64,000 nt of DNA from Urbifossiella sp046350095 (GTDB lineage: Bacteria; Planctomycetota; Planctomycetia; Gemmatales; Gemmataceae), in NCBI GenBank assembly GCA_046350095.1, contig JAXMBA010000008.1, positions 62,001-126,000 on the forward strand. The letters are read 5' to 3'. This document shows positions 61,452-64,000 of the stretch, piece after piece. Under the pieces are notes generated by a model. It was not told where the DNA came from, searched no databases, and was given only the letters and a program-made list of their open reading frames with translations. The position numbers were made by a program, and so were the translations under genes. Numbering within the stretch: the stretch's first letter is position 1; every line of letters starts with the position of its first letter.

Positions 61452-62438
61452 CCAGCCGACCTCGCGGAACCACGCAACCGCCTCGTCGATCGATCCCGCC
61501 ACCGGCCGCGGAGTAACGCCCAGCTCAGTAAGGCTGCGGCTGGCGTCGAACTGCATCCGCCGCCGCGTCAACTTCACGCCGGTCACGGTCGCGGCCGGGA
61601 TCGTGCCCGTGATGGCGTCGGCGACGAACTCGCTGACGTAGGCCGCCGTCAGGGCGACGGGGTAGGGCACCCGCCACTTCGGCGGCGGCAGGCCGGTCTG
61701 CTTGGCCAGGTAGTCGAAGACCGACTTCACCGACCAGTTCTCGGCCCCGAGTAGATACCGCACTCCCGGCCGGCCGCGCTCCACGGCCCGCGTCATGCCG
61801 TCAGCGATGTCGCGCACGTCCATCAGGTTCAAGTCGGCGTCGAGGTACGCGGAGCGCTTGCCGCGGCAGAAGTCGAGCATCATCTGCGTCGGCGGCGAGC
61901 GGCCGCGGTCGCCGGGGCCGACCGGCAGCGTTGGGTTCACGACCACGACCGGGGCGCCCGCCCGCGCCAGGTGGAACGCGAACCCCTCGGCGCGGAACTT
62001 CGAGCGGCAGTACGGCCCGATCACGTCGCGGCTCGGCACGTCCTGCGTCTCGGCGATGGCGGTGGTTTGCCGGCGGCGCGTCAGGATGCTCTCGGTGCTG
62101 GTGTGCAGGACGCGCGTCGCCCCGGCCCGCAGAGCGGCCGTCAGCACGTGGACGGTGCCGAGGTAGTTCACGCGGTGGAAGTCGCGCCGGTGGCGGGTCC
62201 ACAGCTGCGGGTTCGCCGCCAGGTGGTACACGACGCCGCAGCCGCGGACGGATCGCGCCACGGCAGCTTCGTCGCGGATGTCACAAGGTTCGTAGTCGAT
62301 CTGGCTGAGCGGAAGGTGATCGACGGCGGCGCCGGGGCGGTCCAGGACGCGCACCCGCTCGCCGCGCTCGACCAGAGCCCGGACGAGGTGCGACCCGATG
62401 AACCCGGCCCCGCCGGTGACGACCGTCACGCCTGCCAT
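61446..62438 (-). CDS. NAD-dependent sugar epimerase, HpnA-like
   Basis: 330 residues from ATG at 62438. The short-chain/extended SDR fold is clear: VVTGGAGFIGSHLVRALVER for NAD binding, VYHLAANPQLW, the Ser/Thr region LHTSTESILTRRR, and the catalytic YCRSK pair. It resembles hopanoid-associated epimerase HpnA and other dTDP/UDP-sugar epimerases. The hopanoid link is suggestive only; no other hpn gene is in the window. A TATACC box lies upstream. Confidence 0.9.
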   Translation of the reverse strand: MAGVTVVTGGAGFIGSHLVRALVERGERVRVLDRPGAAVDHLPLSQIDYEPCDIRDEAAVARSVRGCGVVYHLAANPQLWTRHRRDFHRVNYLGTVHVLTAALRAGATRVLHTSTESILTRRRQTTAIAETQDVPSRDVIGPYCRSKFRAEGFAFHLARAGAPVVVVNPTLPVGPGDRGRSPPTQMMLDFCRGKRSAYLDADLNLMDVRDIADGMTRAVERGRPGVRYLLGAENWSVKSVFDYLAKQTGLPPPKWRVPYPVALTAAYVSEFVADAITGTIPAATVTGVKLTRRRMQFDASRSLTELGVTPRPVAGSIDEAVAWFREVGWL

Positions 62439-62467
62439 GCAACCCCCGCCGTGGTCCGACCCTTCCG

Positions 62468-62473
62468 GGTATA
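62468..62473 (-). promoter_or_regulatory. Candidate -10 box of the epimerase gene
   Basis: TATACC on the minus strand, 30 bases before the ATG. No -35 of quality is visible. Confidence 0.33.
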
Positions 62474-62606
62474 CCGGCTGTAACGCCGGCCGTCTGCTGT
62501 GGGGGGCGCCAGTACGGGTCGGATGTGCCGGCCGGGGTGCGGGTGCGGCCGATACCAGACGCACGGACCGGGGCGGAGCCCCGCCCGGCCACGGAGGGAC
62601 CGGATC

Positions 62607-63050
62607 ATGAAACGGATTCTGCTCGCGCTGGCGGTCGCCGCCCTGTCCGCGACCGCCGCCAGCGCCGACCCCGGCGGCTTCGCCCCGCCCGCCCCGCGCG
62701 GCGGCCAGCAGGCGCCCCCCGGCTACGCCATGCCCGCCAACCACACCGCCCAGGCGCCGACGACGCTGGTCGGCGCCATGTCGGCCCCGGCGGAGCGGCC
62801 GCCGGACCGCTACGGCATGCTGCCGGGGCTGCGGAAGCTGTTTAGCCTCGACAAGGGGTGCAGCACGTGCGGCGAGTGCAACGGCAAGCACCGCGGCGGC
62901 TGCCCGGGCGGCGGCTGCGGCCCGTTCGGCCACGGCAGCTACGGCGGCGCGGTGGCGCCGCCGCCGGTGAACCAGGGGACGCTGGTGTTCCCGCACCACC
63001 CGTACGTCCGCAGCCCGCGCGACTTCTTCATGTACGAGCCGGGCCGCTGA
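62607..63050 (+). CDS. Secreted Cys/Gly-rich protein of unknown function
   Basis: 147 residues from ATG after GGAGGG. Signal peptide MKRILLALAVAALSATAASA, cleavage before DPGG. A Pro-rich region follows (~20-60). The core CSTCGECNGKHRGGCPGGGC has paired cysteines in a Gly/His setting that could hold a metal. It ends with FPHHPYVRSPRDFFMYEPGR. It is a third secreted Cys-rich protein in the window, but unlike the pair at 30 kb. A long inverted repeat follows the stop. Confidence 0.68.
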   Translation: MKRILLALAVAALSATAASADPGGFAPPAPRGGQQAPPGYAMPANHTAQAPTTLVGAMSAPAERPPDRYGMLPGLRKLFSLDKGCSTCGECNGKHRGGCPGGGCGPFGHGSYGGAVAPPPVNQGTLVFPHHPYVRSPRDFFMYEPGR

Positions 63051-63052
63051 GT

Positions 63053-63120
63053 AGTGGCCAGTGAGCAGTGGCCAGTGGACAGTAAGCCGAACTTCGGCAC
63101 TGACCACTGGCCACTCTCCA
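63053..63120. repeat. Long inverted repeat with a tandem direct repeat
   Basis: The left arm has two copies of agtggccagtg (63053-63063 and 63067-63077). The second pairs with ccactggccact at 63104-63115. Inside, gccgaa and ttcggc form a tight inner hairpin. GC is lower than in the genes. It lies between converging stops (63050 and 63128), so a bidirectional terminator fits. Confidence 0.75.
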
Positions 63121-63127
63121 CTCGCAA

Positions 63128-64000
63128 CTATTTCCCCCGGTTGCTTCGCTCCAGTTCGCGCAAGAACCCCAGCGCTTCGTCCACCGTCCCCACCACCGCC
63201 CCGGGCACCCGGCCGCGGTCGTCGCACTCGCGCAGCTCCATCAGGTCGTCGAAGTCCTCCGACGCCTCCAGCCGCACCCGGCCGCGGTGGCCGAGCGTGC
63301 CGGCCTTGTACTCCTGCGCCAGCATGTGATTCTCGATCAGCCACGCCGTCCGCTCCGTAATCAGCCCCTCCAGCGCCTGCACGCCCGCGGCGACGTGGTC
63401 GTAGGGGTCGATCCCCTTGCCCACGTCGTGCAGCAGCGCCGCCGTCAGGAACTCCTCGTCCCACGGCCGCGCGTCCTTCGCCTGCTCGAACACCTGCAAC
63501 GAGTGGTACAGCACGTCCCCTTCGGGGTGCCACTTCGGGTTCTGCTTCACTCGCTCCAGCGGCAGCAGGAGCAGGCGGAACACCTGATGCGGGTCCACCG
63601 CCGCCTCCTGCTCGGCGAGCGCGTCGGCGACGTTCACCTCGGGGTGCTCGCGGGCGATCAGTTCCTCCAGCTCCCGCGTCGTGGCCCGCTCGATCGGCTT
63701 GCCGGTGATCGAGCTGGTGAACACGTAGTGGGCCTTGTCCTCGGCGTAGACGGTCAGCTCGAACGGGAACACGTCGTGGACGTGGACGTGCGTGAACACG
63801 CGGGTTTCGTTGTGCTTGGTGATCTGCTTCCGCTCCACGTCGTACTGCACGCCCTCTTCGTCGAGGACGCTGGTGACGGGTTCGAGGTGGTCGCTGAACA
63901 GGTGCAAGTCGATGTCCGAGCCCTTGCGGGTGTGGCCCGTCATGACGCTGCCGATGAGTTTGGGGCGGAAGCGGGCGAGGAGCCGCATCATGCGGAGGGC
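63128..64000 (-). CDS. Nucleotidyltransferase plus HD-domain protein (5' end outside window)
   Basis: The frame is open to the right edge, so the first codons are missing; 291 residues are visible. A nucleotidyltransferase motif (LIGSVMTGHTRKGSDIDLHL, with the GS...DxD pattern) is followed by an HD-type phosphohydrolase domain (YHSLQVFEQAKD, LHDVGKG with the His-Asp pair, ENHMLAQEYKAG). This NT-plus-HD order occurs in CCA-adding enzymes and in GlnD-like or RelA-type relatives; it is too incomplete to choose, though a tRNA nucleotidyltransferase relative is likely. Confidence 0.82.
   Translation of the reverse strand, partial: ALRMMRLLARFRPKLIGSVMTGHTRKGSDIDLHLFSDHLEPVTSVLDEEGVQYDVERKQITKHNETRVFTHVHVHDVFPFELTVYAEDKAHYVFTSSITGKPIERATTRELEELIAREHPEVNVADALAEQEAAVDPHQVFRLLLLPLERVKQNPKWHPEGDVLYHSLQVFEQAKDARPWDEEFLTAALLHDVGKGIDPYDHVAAGVQALEGLITERTAWLIENHMLAQEYKAGTLGHRGRVRLEASEDFDDLMELRECDDRGRVPGAVVGTVDEALGFLRELERSNRGK

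Overview
The window is a GC-rich, densely packed stretch of chromosome. It most likely comes from a planctomycete of the Gemmataceae (Gemmata and relatives). This rests on a TIGR02996 repeat-companion domain fused to leucine-rich repeats, two Ser/Thr kinases with DMG in place of DFG (one carrying WD40 repeats), a giant surface protein with an N-terminal LEDR-type motif, Tat-dependent sugar enzymes, a sulfatase, ThuA and N,N-dimethylformamidase-like proteins, and many small proteins of planctomycete type. No rRNA, tRNA, CRISPR array, prophage or complete insertion sequence was found. The first gene (EF-G) and the last (a nucleotidyltransferase/HD protein) run off the window.

Layout: 0-5.6 kb holds the EF-G C-terminus, a DUF433/DUF5615 toxin-antitoxin pair with a frameshifted toxin, a small membrane protein, an HD-GYP-like protein, a CPBP protease and an aldehyde dehydrogenase. 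5.6-13.4 kb holds a zinc-ribbon membrane protein, a cysteine-less FmdB-like protein, a TIM-barrel sugar enzyme, a mini zinc-ribbon protein, an ArsR/SRPBCC pair, a parvulin-type foldase and a TPR protein. 13.5-21 kb holds a hybrid histidine kinase, a sulfatase, a lipoprotein, ThiC, a ThuA protein and a SUKH (SMI1/KNR4) protein between two matching hairpins. 21-30 kb holds GltB, a membrane microprotein, an HtrA-like protease, a DksA-like regulator and a DHH phosphoesterase. 30-37 kb holds two secreted Cys-rich proteins, SerS, a citrate synthase/DinB operon, an amidohydrolase and an exonuclease/endonuclease/phosphatase-family protein. 37-50 kb holds a kinase, a CBS protein, an LRR protein, a membrane glycosyltransferase-like protein, a macro-domain protein, an oxidoreductase pair, and a PP2C phosphatase behind a WD40 kinase. 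50-57 kb is one 7-kb gene for an M36 metallopeptidase with long repeat arrays. 57-64 kb holds a beta-propeller protein, RNase III, a response regulator, a sugar epimerase, a secreted Cys/Gly-rich protein and the HD protein.

Genes that probably work together: DUF433 with DUF5615; ArsR with SRPBCC; citrate synthase with DinB (stop and start share a base); the dimethylformamidase-like protein with the Gfo/Idh/MocA protein; the WD40 kinase with the PP2C phosphatase; and the two Cys-rich proteins behind one recognisable promoter. AT-rich -10-like hexamers (TAGAAT, TATGCT, TAGCAT and similar) stand out in the GC-rich background, mostly 20-60 bases before chosen starts. Several intergenic gaps hold long inverted repeats with lower GC than the genes around them. 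Gene starts were chosen by reading ribosome-binding sites, signal peptides and family N-termini by eye; no database search was run.
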